From Microcaldota archaeon (GTDB lineage Archaea > Micrarchaeota > Micrarchaeia > Anstonellales > Bilamarchaeaceae): a stretch of 5,475 nt of DNA. Where the stretch lies: positions 1-5,475 of the forward strand of contig JACPAS010000095.1 in NCBI GenBank assembly GCA_016180665.1, read 5' to 3'. The notes under the pieces were generated by a model. That model did no database searches and was not told the DNA's origin. It was given only the letters and a program-made list of their open reading frames with translations. Position 1 is the stretch's first letter, and each line of letters opens with the position of its first letter. Shown here in pieces: positions 1 to 5,475 of the stretch. Both the position numbers and the translations under genes were made by a program.

Positions 1-1179
1 TAAGTCTGCAGGTTCTTTGATCTCTGGAAGTTCAGGCTCTTTTTTCTGCATTGTTATTACCAATTCCGGATTTAACTCATGATCATTTACAGCAATTAAT
101 ACTGGAACGTTGTATACGAAGCCTTCCTTAAAGTGGCCTCCATTTAGTTTATAGGTAAAGATCTTCTTTTCTTTTGGGGCTAATAAAAGAATTGTTTCAT
201 CTCCGCCTCCAACATCTTCCGGGAAAGAAACGATATATGTGAAAAATACATATTCATTTTTTGGGTTTTCCAGATCCACAATTAGCTGCATACTCTTTTC
301 ATCAAAATTATAAGAAAAATCAACTGGAGGAGCATCTGATTTTTCCATAATTATCGGCACTACTTCTTCTTTCGAACTAAACTTAATTTCCTTAACGGAA
401 TTTACACGGTCGACGACTTCACTCTGATCTTCTGCATAAAATACTGCAATATGTGTGTTGTCCAAATTCTGTAATTCTTCAAATGTAGGTTCTGCTGGAA
501 GCCAACCCTCTTCTGGTAAATAGATTTCGACCCAAGCATGGGGCTGCCAGTCTTCTCCTTTTACGAGACCGGAAACGTATCTGGTTTTTAGACCAAGAGA
601 TTTTGAAAGTGCAATTAGGAGGTGCGAGTATTCTACGCAAACCCCTTTCTTATCTTTGTAGACTGTTTGGGCAGGAACGTTATTGCCAAAATAATCAATA
701 TCGTAGTCAACATAATTATGGATCCATTCAACAAGATTGCCTATTGTTCTAAGTGTGGACTCGCTATCTGAAAGTTGTCTTGCTTTAGAAGACATGCCAA
801 GATCATAAGCAGTATAACCATCTCCCTTTATTGGATTTGGATCAAGCGGGTAGTCTTTTGTAATTTTTTTATTGTAGGCAACTTTAACAACTGCTGAAGC
901 TGTTAAAACTTTTTTAGTAGAGTCAAGAGTTCCGTTATAGTGGATTTTTAATACCTGACCATCGCCTTCATAGAAAACTTCTAAGCCAGGATCTTTAGTT
1001 ATTTTTAGCACTTTCTGATATGAATTGTTAACTACAAATAATGCATCAAGATCAAATTCAGTTCCTTCCTCTCCTTCAAAAGTCCAGGTTTTCTTAACAG
1101 TTATTTCTGAAGGTCCAAAAGTGTTTGAGAATAAAGAGCCTGATAAGATTAATAATAAGAAAATTTTTTTATTGTTCAT
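1..1179 (-). CDS. Secreted/membrane-attached transglutaminase-like cysteine protein (C-terminus cut by window edge)
   Basis: An open frame of 393 codons runs from ATG at 1179 to the left edge without a stop, so the C-terminus is missing. Residues 1-22 are a signal peptide or membrane anchor: two lysines, then a leucine/isoleucine-rich core. Residues about 25-110 look like a beta-rich domain. Residues about 140-235 match the transglutaminase-like core (papain-like fold): Cys181 in KKGVCVEYSHLLIALSKSLG, then RYVSG, His214 in QPHAWVEIY, and GWLPAEPT. The usual third catalytic residue, Asp of the DPT motif, is Glu230 here. Residues about 285-380 look like a second beta domain, perhaps Ig-like, and an anchor may follow outside the window. 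Such proteins hydrolyse or crosslink peptide amides outside the cell; the substrate is unknown. The start overlaps the ancestral purD tail by 11 bases and no TATA box is obvious, so cotranscription with purD is likely. Confidence 0.85.
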   Translation of the reverse strand, partial: MNNKKIFLLLILSGSLFSNTFGPSEITVKKTWTFEGEEGTEFDLDALFVVNNSYQKVLKITKDPGLEVFYEGDGQVLKIHYNGTLDSTKKVLTASAVVKVAYNKKITKDYPLDPNPIKGDGYTAYDLGMSSKARQLSDSESTLRTIGNLVEWIHNYVDYDIDYFGNNVPAQTVYKDKKGVCVEYSHLLIALSKSLGLKTRYVSGLVKGEDWQPHAWVEIYLPEEGWLPAEPTFEELQNLDNTHIAVFYAEDQSEVVDRVNSVKEIKFSSKEEVVPIIMEKSDAPPVDFSYNFDEKSMQLIVDLENPKNEYVFFTYIVSFPEDVGGGDETILLLAPKEKKIFTYKLNGGHFKEGFVYNVPVLIAVNDHELNPELVITMQKKEPELPEIKEPADL

Positions 1180-1276
1180 AACTTCTCAACTTTTTCATAT
1201 GATCTATCCGTTTTTGTATTAGCTCATTTTTACCAATGTCGGATCGATGCCATACCGAACCCTTAACATAAGAGAA
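1169..1276 (-). pseudogene. purD: Out-of-frame C-terminal remnant of purD
   Basis: Reading the minus strand in the frame +1 to the main purD frame gives YVKGSVWHRSDIGKNELI, then QKRIDHMKKLRSYEQ and a TAA at 1171-1169. This matches the end of archaeal PurD proteins, where an HR.DIG segment is followed by a LI.KRI.HM helix. This frame is closed upstream by TAA at 1288-1286, so it cannot be an independent gene of any length, and it has no start codon before the conserved part. It continues where the main frame stops, but about 40 residues normally found in between (including the GGRVL segment) are missing. The last 11 bases overlap the start of the transglutaminase-like gene. Seen: the frame and the motif. 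Known: the family's C-terminal motif. Inferred: a deletion of 3n+2 bases near 1263-1285. Confidence 0.8.
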
Positions 1277-2354
1277 GGTTTGCTTTTAGTTCTTTTATTT
1301 CACTTTCATTTATGGTTAATTCCTGATCGGGTTGAGGTTTATCCGGGTAACCATTTGGAACCAGATATTTGACTACTGTTGATTGGTCTCTAAAAACTGC
1401 ATTTTCCAGTTTAGCATCAGTTATTGAAAGAAATATATCTACTATAGAGGTTTGCAGAAGCGAGAGAACATTCATTGACTCCGGATCTGCAAATCTGGAA
1501 TTGAACTCCACTACTTTAACACCATCTTTAGTGGCCATGAACTGACCGTACAAAACTCCTTTGAATAGTCTCCCGTCTTTTTTCATTGAGTGGATTGTTT
1601 CCTTTAGAATTTTATGTGCTTCATATATATCTGACTGTTCTAAAAACGGAAGTAATTTTCCGGTTGAGTAGGAACCCATGCCACCAGTATTTGGCCCTGT
1701 GTCTTGTTCAAATGCACGCTTATGATCCTGGACCGGAGGCATCGGGGAGATTCTTGTTCCGTCTGAAAATACTTGCAAACTGAATTCCTCTCCTTCTAAT
1801 TTTTCTTCAATTAGGATTTTTCCGTCTTTTTTTAGAACTTCTTTGACATAAATCATTCCTTCTTCAAGTGTATTGAAGTGATCTCCTGAAACTTTTACAC
1901 CTTTTCCACCAGTTAGACCAATTGGCTTTAGTGCAACTTCCCCAATTTCTTTGACCGCCTTAATTGCTTCCAGTTCGTTCTGAGCAAGTTCCCAGTTAAT
2001 AGAACCTGAGATTTTGTAATTTTTCATTAAATTTCTCATAAATTGCTTGTCCCATTCAATTCTTGCAGCTTCTTTCAATGGTGAGGCAACTAATATTCCG
2101 GAATTTTCTAATGCATCGCTGACTCCGGCTGCTAAAACTGCATCTGGACTTGCAAAGGCTAGGTCTATTGATTCATTTTTTACGCATTTTGCTACTTCCG
2201 GTGGATTTTCAGTGTTGCAGATCCAGTATTTTTTTGCAAGTTTTGCGATTCCTGGATTATTTTGAGACATGACCGCATAGAGTTCGGCATCTTCTGCTAT
2301 TTTTTCGGAGAGAATATGCTCTCTTGCTCCGTTTCCAATAAGAAGAACTTTCAT
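1263..2354 (-). CDS. purD: Phosphoribosylamine-glycine ligase (GARS), C-terminally truncated by a deletion/frameshift
   Basis: PurD joins 5-phosphoribosylamine and glycine using ATP, the second step of purine synthesis, in the cytoplasm. The 363-residue product starts with the family's MKVLLIGNGAREH. It has the N-domain segment SPDAVLAAG (69-77), EAARIEWDKQFM (95-106), the ATP-grasp glycine loop GLTGGKGV (146-153), the substrate segment DHKRAFEQDTGPNTGGMG (210-227) and the metal-binding VEFNSRFADPE (282-292; the usual RFGDPE has Ala for Gly here). The family is usually about 420-435 residues. Here the frame stops after KANLLLC, losing most of the C-terminal domain, whose last piece lies out of frame at 1276-1169. 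ATG 2354 is preferred to GTG 2366, which adds only MANF: the family begins MKV, and a TATA-like box 25 bases before ATG fits a leaderless transcript. ATP-grasp residues look intact, but activity is doubtful unless the lesion is an assembly error. Confidence 0.93.
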   Translation of the reverse strand: MKVLLIGNGAREHILSEKIAEDAELYAVMSQNNPGIAKLAKKYWICNTENPPEVAKCVKNESIDLAFASPDAVLAAGVSDALENSGILVASPLKEAARIEWDKQFMRNLMKNYKISGSINWELAQNELEAIKAVKEIGEVALKPIGLTGGKGVKVSGDHFNTLEEGMIYVKEVLKKDGKILIEEKLEGEEFSLQVFSDGTRISPMPPVQDHKRAFEQDTGPNTGGMGSYSTGKLLPFLEQSDIYEAHKILKETIHSMKKDGRLFKGVLYGQFMATKDGVKVVEFNSRFADPESMNVLSLLQTSIVDIFLSITDAKLENAVFRDQSTVVKYLVPNGYPDKPQPDQELTINESEIKELKANLLLC

Positions 2355-2374
2355 AAAATTCGCCACTAGAAGAA

Positions 2375-2382
2375 GATATAAA
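2375..2382 (-). promoter_or_regulatory. TATA-like box of purD (leaderless promoter)
   Basis: The minus strand reads TTTATATC, centred about 25 bases before the purD ATG at 2354. Archaeal transcription starts about 25 bases after the TATA centre, so the transcript would begin at or next to the ATG. No convincing GGTGA stands before the start. The box is seen in the sequence; its use is inferred. Confidence 0.5.
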
Positions 2383-2460
2383 GTAAATAAATATTAAATT
2401 CCGACTGTTTTTGTCTTGTGGCCTTATTCGTTTAAGATTAGATATTTTGATCTGTTTATT

Positions 2461-3138
2461 TTAGTTTCTTAATCTAGTTCTACTTCTTGGCCTTGCTGAA
2501 CATTTTGCTGGAGCCTTTAATGGCCCTAACCTATCTGGAGTTTCAAGTTGACGAATTTTATCTTCTAAAATTCTTTTTGTAGCTGGCGTAATGTCTCCCT
2601 CCGATAACCGCCTAAGCGATCTAACCCTGCCTAATTGAAAAAGAGTTTGTGCAACCCTAATAATAGCCCGGCCATTTATATCTCTACAAATAACTCCGAT
2701 CAAAGAATTCATAAGGTCTTCTCTTCCACTTTGTGAGACTGCTCTTATAAGTGCATCAAGAGCATTCGGCCTTAAACTTTCAAGGGGAAAACGACCTATG
2801 AAAGTATAGAAACTAGAAGATACATCTGATTCATGCGACCCATCTCTTAATGTTGCACTAATCAGTTTTACTATACACTCGATTACTTTTTTTGAACGCG
2901 ACTCTTCCAAACAATGCAAAATAGAGCTAAATCGTCCATTTCTTCCAAGAGCTTCTAATGCTTCGCAGACAACCGCATCACTGTATTCTCGAGATTCAAC
3001 AAACCTCTCTATGAAATTAATAGCGGTTAGTTCTTCTAGTCTTGAAATAACTCTCTTAAGCTGAGAATCCGGAGGGGTATCAGTATCAAGCAATTCATCA
3101 ATTTCACGTAGGTTCATTTCAGAAATATCTTTAGACAT
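2461..3138 (-). CDS. Arginine-rich alpha-helical (possibly HEAT-like) protein of unknown function
   Basis: I do not recognise this 225-residue protein. It has no signal peptide or membrane segment, so it should be cytoplasmic. The N-terminus is acidic (residues 1-25). From about 28 to 195 it is a run of short amphipathic helices with repeated ALEALGRNGR-like turns (VVCEALEALGRNGR, NALDALIRAVSQSGRED, VAQTLFQLGRVRSLRRL), which suggests a HEAT/ARM-type solenoid that binds protein or nucleic acid. The tail after about 200 is proline-rich and strongly basic (KAPAKCSARPRSRTRLRN), likely disordered and able to contact nucleic acid. It has 28 Arg and only 9 Lys, the reverse of its neighbours (purD 35 Lys, 8 Arg). 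It stands alone between gaps of 106 and 56 bases, with a TATA-like box 26 bases before ATG. The coding call is supported by length, promoter and coherent helix pattern; the fold is a guess. Confidence 0.75.
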   Translation of the reverse strand: MSKDISEMNLREIDELLDTDTPPDSQLKRVISRLEELTAINFIERFVESREYSDAVVCEALEALGRNGRFSSILHCLEESRSKKVIECIVKLISATLRDGSHESDVSSSFYTFIGRFPLESLRPNALDALIRAVSQSGREDLMNSLIGVICRDINGRAIIRVAQTLFQLGRVRSLRRLSEGDITPATKRILEDKIRQLETPDRLGPLKAPAKCSARPRSRTRLRN

Positions 3139-3160
3139 AACGTGATATTAACTAGAAATT

Positions 3161-3168
3161 ATTATAAA
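3161..3168 (-). promoter_or_regulatory. TATA-like box of the helical-protein gene (leaderless promoter)
   Basis: The minus strand reads TTTATAAT preceded by the purine-rich AAAGTGAGC, a possible BRE. Its centre is about 26 bases before the ATG at 3138, so transcription should start at the start codon. No Shine-Dalgarno site is visible between the box and ATG, which agrees with leaderless translation. Confidence 0.55.
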
Positions 3169-3194
3169 GCTCACTTTTGTATATTTTTAGTAAC

Positions 3195-3854
3195 TTACTG
3201 TTTCACTATTTTATCATAAACAAAAGCAGCAATTAATCCGCCAATTATCGGACCAATCCAATGGACCAATTGCATTTCCCAGAAATTAGAAATTAAAGCA
3301 GGACCAAAAGAACGGGCTGGATTCATTGAAGCGCCAGTGAATGGGCCACCGATTAAAATATCGAGTGTGATTGTCAACCCAATGGCCAACCCGTAAAATC
3401 CAACGGGAGCTCGTTTATCTACTGCAGTTCCAAAAATTACGGTAACTAAGAGAAATGTGAGAACTGCTTCTAAGGCAACTGCATTCCAGAAACCAAAGCC
3501 TGGAGCAATTTCTGTTGCACCTAGATGAGAATTGACTGGAGTAAAAATAAGTAAAAGAAGAAGAGCTCCAACTGCAGCTCCGAGTAATTGCGAAATAACG
3601 TAGGCTAGAGAATTAATTGTACTCATTCTTTTTGTAGCCCACATTGCAATTGTTACCGCAGGATTAATATGAGCACCAGAAACGTGGCCAAAAGCATAAA
3701 CCATAGTCATTATTGCAAGACCATGGGCTAGTGCAATTCCAACTAACCCTAATGCACCGTTAGTTAGTCCATTAACCAGAACTGAACCAGCACCAATAAA
3801 AATTAAAGTAAATGTTGCAATGAATTCTGCAGAATATGATTTAAAATTACCCAT
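3195..3854 (-). CDS. Aquaporin / MIP-family water or small-solute channel
   Basis: This 219-residue protein is a complete member of the major intrinsic protein family, a membrane channel for water and small neutral solutes. It has six hydrophobic segments (about 9-29, 36-56, 82-104, 123-143, 151-171, 194-214) and both half-helix motifs: SGAHINPAVT (NPA at 64-66) and GASMNPARSFGPA (NPA at 178-180). Aligned by spacing from the NPA motifs to E. coli AqpZ (Phe43, His174, Thr183, Arg189), the selectivity filter is His44, Ile166, Ala175, Arg181. That is not the AqpZ filter; it shares Ile with archaeal AqpM and equals the H-I-A-R set of some plant tonoplast channels, so ammonia, urea, glycerol or peroxide might pass besides water. 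Length is normal for the AqpZ/AqpM group. ATG 3854 is the natural start, directly before the amphipathic N-terminus. It diverges from the ankyrin gene. The substrate is not settled by sequence. Confidence 0.95.
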   Translation of the reverse strand: MGNFKSYSAEFIATFTLIFIGAGSVLVNGLTNGALGLVGIALAHGLAIMTMVYAFGHVSGAHINPAVTIAMWATKRMSTINSLAYVISQLLGAAVGALLLLLIFTPVNSHLGATEIAPGFGFWNAVALEAVLTFLLVTVIFGTAVDKRAPVGFYGLAIGLTITLDILIGGPFTGASMNPARSFGPALISNFWEMQLVHWIGPIIGGLIAAFVYDKIVKQ

Positions 3855-3885
3855 CAGCTAACCCCAGTATAAGTTAAAAGCAAAG

Positions 3886-3893
3886 AATATAAA
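3886..3893 (-). promoter_or_regulatory. Candidate TATA box of the aquaporin gene
   Basis: The minus strand reads TTTATATT, centred about 35 bases before the aquaporin ATG, predicting a leader of about 9 bases that contains GGGGT as a weak ribosome site. A second, poorer candidate (TTATAC at 3867-3872) is too close to the ATG for normal initiation. Confidence 0.35.
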
Positions 3894-3900
3894 AAATAAA

Positions 3901-3951
3901 CCATTAAAGTAATAACTGATATATATCCAAGATAATAGCTGATTTTAATGG
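3901..3951. repeat. 8-base inverted repeat around the ankyrin-gene promoter
   Basis: CCATTAAA (3901-3908) and TTTAATGG (3944-3951) are perfect reverse complements separated by 35 bases. They enclose both direct repeats and the plus-strand TATA element. In an AT-rich spacer an 8-base match may be chance, but the CC/GG ends make it less trivial. Confidence 0.35.
3919..3926 (+). promoter_or_regulatory. Candidate TATA box of the ankyrin-pepA operon
   Basis: ATATATAT lies about 56 bases before the ankyrin ATG. A start about 25 bases downstream (near 3948) gives a leader of about 30 bases, long enough to hold the Shine-Dalgarno site at 3970-3974. AT-rich surroundings make the exact box uncertain. 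Confidence 0.4.
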
Positions 3952-3969
3952 ATTTATTATATTATAGAA

Positions 3970-3974
3970 GGTGA
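3970..3974 (+). promoter_or_regulatory. Ribosome binding site of the ankyrin gene
   Basis: GGTGA, complementary to the archaeal 16S 3' end (anti-SD ...TCACCTCC), stands 4 bases before ATG 3979 and decides this start. The same motif and spacing recur before pepA. Confidence 0.75.
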
Positions 3975-3978
3975 AGGA

Positions 3979-4398
3979 ATGAACGCAAACGAAAAACTGT
4001 GGGAAGGTTCAGGACCTAAAAATGATATAAAACTAGTGGAAAAAGCCCTGGAAGAAGACGCAGATATAAATATGACAGATGGGTATGGAAAAACTCCCCT
4101 TATGATTTCATGCTTCGCAGGAAATAAAAAGATAGTAAAATTACTGCTCTCAAAATCTGCTGACCAGTTCAAAAAAGATGAGAACGGAAGGACTGCATTG
4201 TTTTATGCTGCACAAAGAGGGGATGCTGAGATTATAAAATCCATTTTTGGTAAATTGACCGGAGCTCAGCGGATTTCACTTATCGGGATAAGGGATATTA
4301 ATGGTGAGGATGCGGCAGAGTATGCGGAAGGGTTTGGCAAAAAAGATGCGGCCAAAATGATTACAGAAGAAAAGCTGAGTATAAAGAATTCAGGATGA
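3979..4398 (+). CDS. Small ankyrin-repeat protein
   Basis: This 139-residue protein is built almost wholly of ankyrin repeats, helix-turn-helix units that bind other proteins. Seen are a degenerate first repeat (about 14-34, DIKLVEKALEEDADINMTD), a good second repeat (35-67: GYGKTPLMISCFAGNKKIVKLLLSKSAD), a third (68-106: NGRTALFYAAQRGDAEIIKSIF, with a longer than usual connector up to IRD) and a C-terminal capping repeat (107-132: INGEDAAEYAEGFGKKDAAKMI). There is no signal peptide or membrane segment, so it should be cytoplasmic. GGTGA 4 bases upstream supports the start. It is followed after 12 bases by pepA, so the two are very probably cotranscribed; a role as adaptor for the peptidase is possible but only inferred from position. 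Lysine-rich (18 Lys, 4 Arg) like most neighbours. Confidence 0.9.
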   Translation: MNANEKLWEGSGPKNDIKLVEKALEEDADINMTDGYGKTPLMISCFAGNKKIVKLLLSKSADQFKKDENGRTALFYAAQRGDAEIIKSIFGKLTGAQRISLIGIRDINGEDAAEYAEGFGKKDAAKMITEEKLSIKNSG

Positions 4399-4401
4399 AA
4401 A

Positions 4402-4406
4402 GGTGA
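4402..4406 (+). promoter_or_regulatory. Ribosome binding site of pepA
   Basis: GGTGA lies 4 bases before ATG 4411, in the 12-base gap after the ankyrin stop codon. It fixes this ATG as the start over the in-frame ATG seven codons later. Confidence 0.75.
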
Positions 4407-4410
4407 AAAA

Positions 4411-5475
4411 ATGGAAGTAACAGGCAAAAAGATGAATTTTAAAGAAGCAAATGAAGAGTTATTGGTAATTGGACTAATGCAAGGGGCTAAATTTCCAGCC
4501 GAGCTGGAAGAATATTCAAAATTAATAAAGAAAGAAGCATTCGAAGGGAAGAGCGGCCAAAGTTTTAGTTTTACAAGGCAGGTTCGCACAGTGTTATCAA
4601 AAGAAATGTTTGCTCATGCTGGCGATTATAAAGGATCGGAAGTACAGCAGAGGATAGCTCTCTATGGATTAGGGGAAGAAAAAGAATTGATTCTGGATCA
4701 TTTCAGAAGGATGGCTGGAACTGCAGTTAGGACAGCAAAAGGAATCAAAGCGAATTCATTTGCAGTCTTCACAGAGCAGAGGCCATTCAAGAAGGAAGAG
4801 GTTGCACAGGCAATTGCCGAGGCAATTGTGCTTGCCAATTATAAGCCGAATTTCTTCAAAAGTAAGAAGGAGGATGAATGGAATGTAAAAAGTGCAGTAA
4901 TTGCAATTGAAGGGGTTGAAAACTGGATTAGTAAGGGAGTGACACTTGGAACTGCACAAAATTATACACGTGAGATTAATGAACAGCCTGCAAATATTGT
5001 CACTCCGTTAAGGATGGCTGAGTTTGCAAAAGAGATTGGCAAGAAGAATGGCCTGTCAGTCACTGTTTTTGAGAAAGAGGAGTTGAAGAAGAAGGGGATG
5101 AACGGCATTCTTGGAGTTGCACAGGGAAGCATTAACCCTCCGGTTCTGGTTACAATGGAGTATAACAAAGATAAGAAAGATTTACCTCTTTATGCAGTAG
5201 TTGGGAAAGGAGTGTGCTTTGATTCTGGCGGGATTTCAATAAAACCCTCCAAAGGAATGCAGGATATGAAATATGATAAGACAGGTGCATGCATTACCCT
5301 CGGGGTGATGAAAGCAGTTTCAGAATTAAAATTACCAATAAGGTTTTTGGGGATTTTCCCTGCTGTTGAGAATATGCCTTCTGGAACTGCACAAAGACCA
5401 GGAGATATAGTTAAGATGTATAATGGAAAGACTGCAGAGGTTTTGAATACTGATGCCGAAGGAAGAGTTATTTTG
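4411..5475 (+). CDS. pepA: Leucyl aminopeptidase, peptidase family M17 (C-terminus cut by window edge)
   Basis: PepA removes N-terminal residues from peptides in the cytoplasm using two metal ions; it normally forms a hexamer of about 500-residue chains. The window holds 355 codons: the N-terminal macrodomain-like domain (about 1-165) and most of the catalytic domain. Landmarks are NEQPANIVTP (190-199), VGKGVCFDSGGISIKPS (264-280), DMKYDKTGA (285-293), ENMPSGTAQRPGD (320-332) and NTDAEGR (346-352). All expected metal ligands are present (Lys266, Asp271, Asp289, Asp348, Glu350), as are the catalytic Lys278 and Arg352. Each is exactly four residues earlier than in E. coli PepA (270, 275, 293, 352, 354, 282, 356), so the active-site region has no net gaps. 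It is second in an operon with the ankyrin gene. E. coli PepA also binds DNA; nothing here tests that. Confidence 0.95.
   Translation, partial: MEVTGKKMNFKEANEELLVIGLMQGAKFPAELEEYSKLIKKEAFEGKSGQSFSFTRQVRTVLSKEMFAHAGDYKGSEVQQRIALYGLGEEKELILDHFRRMAGTAVRTAKGIKANSFAVFTEQRPFKKEEVAQAIAEAIVLANYKPNFFKSKKEDEWNVKSAVIAIEGVENWISKGVTLGTAQNYTREINEQPANIVTPLRMAEFAKEIGKKNGLSVTVFEKEELKKKGMNGILGVAQGSINPPVLVTMEYNKDKKDLPLYAVVGKGVCFDSGGISIKPSKGMQDMKYDKTGACITLGVMKAVSELKLPIRFLGIFPAVENMPSGTAQRPGDIVKMYNGKTAEVLNTDAEGRVIL

Larger units (their letters stand above)
3853..3943. repeat. Three TARCTGAT motifs in the divergent promoter region
   Basis: TAATAACTGAT (3910-3920) and TAATAGCTGAT (3933-3943) are direct repeats matching at 10 of 11 bases, with starts 23 bases apart, about two helical turns, and they flank the candidate TATA box of the ankyrin gene. 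A third copy, TAGCTGAT on the minus strand (3853-3860), overlaps the aquaporin start codon. This arrangement is what an operator for both divergent genes could look like; no regulator is known. Confidence 0.4.

Noticed and set aside
1025..1222. A 65-codon plus-strand open frame.
   Set aside because: It is antisense to the transglutaminase gene start and the purD tail, has no family features, and low-complexity composition.
1235..1262. A stretch resembling part of 5S rRNA (CCATACCGAACC on the plus strand).
   Set aside because: The match is about a dozen bases with no supporting helices, and the minus strand there encodes the conserved PurD end HRSDIG, which explains it.
1263..1290. Programmed +1 frameshifting at TGT-TAA to join the two purD parts.
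   Set aside because: Shifting frames would join the parts but leave about 40 conserved residues missing, so a deletion is needed anyway; no stimulatory site was recognised.
2355..2366. GTG at 2366 as the purD start, adding four residues (MANF).
   Set aside because: The family begins at MKV, and the TATA-like box 2375-2382 would place the transcript start near 2354, downstream of this GTG.
2355..2460. A hidden small gene or RNA between purD and the helical-protein gene.
   Set aside because: The 106 bases are AT-rich with no convincing start plus ribosome site, no strong hairpin and no tRNA-like elements; the purD promoter is all I can support there.
3957..5168. Several minus-strand open frames of 67-107 codons under the ankyrin and pepA genes.
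   Set aside because: They are rich in Ser, Phe, Cys and Ile as expected of antisense readings of Lys/Glu-rich genes, and the plus-strand genes have clear family motifs.

Overview
The window looks archaeal: AT-rich, lysine-rich proteins, TATA-box-like elements at archaeal distances from start codons, GGTGA Shine-Dalgarno sites, and a purD whose end (HRSDIG...LIQKRI.HMK) is of the archaeal type. A small-genome lineage such as DPANN is plausible, but no sequence here fixes the phylum.

Layout. Four genes lie on the minus strand and two on the plus strand, diverging from a 124-base intergenic region (3855-3978). Minus strand, in transcription order: an aquaporin (3195-3854); an arginine-rich alpha-helical protein of unknown function, possibly a HEAT-like solenoid (2461-3138); purD, glycinamide ribonucleotide synthetase (1263-2354); and a secreted or membrane-attached transglutaminase-like protein (1-1179, running off the left edge). 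Plus strand: a small ankyrin-repeat protein (3979-4398), then 12 bases later an M17 leucyl aminopeptidase, pepA (4411 to the right edge, incomplete).

The most important observation is in purD. The open frame stops early at 1263, but the conserved C-terminal end of the enzyme is readable in another frame just downstream (about 1276 to 1169). About 40 residues that normally lie between the two parts, including the GGRVL segment, are absent. This is the signature of an internal deletion that also shifted the frame: either a real lesion (pseudogene) or an assembly error. The displaced tail ends 11 bases inside the transglutaminase gene, so the intact ancestral pair was overlapping and probably translationally coupled.

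Gene expression seems to use two modes. purD and the helical-protein gene have TATA-like boxes about 25-26 bases before the start codon and no clear Shine-Dalgarno site, as expected of leaderless transcripts. The two plus-strand genes each have GGTGA exactly 4 bases before ATG. The divergent intergenic region carries three copies of TARCTGAT and an 8-base inverted repeat around the TATA elements, which suggests an operator.

The genes do not form one recognisable pathway. Only the ankyrin-pepA pair and the purD-transglutaminase pair look cotranscribed. I saw no RNA genes, CRISPR array, insertion sequence or attachment site.
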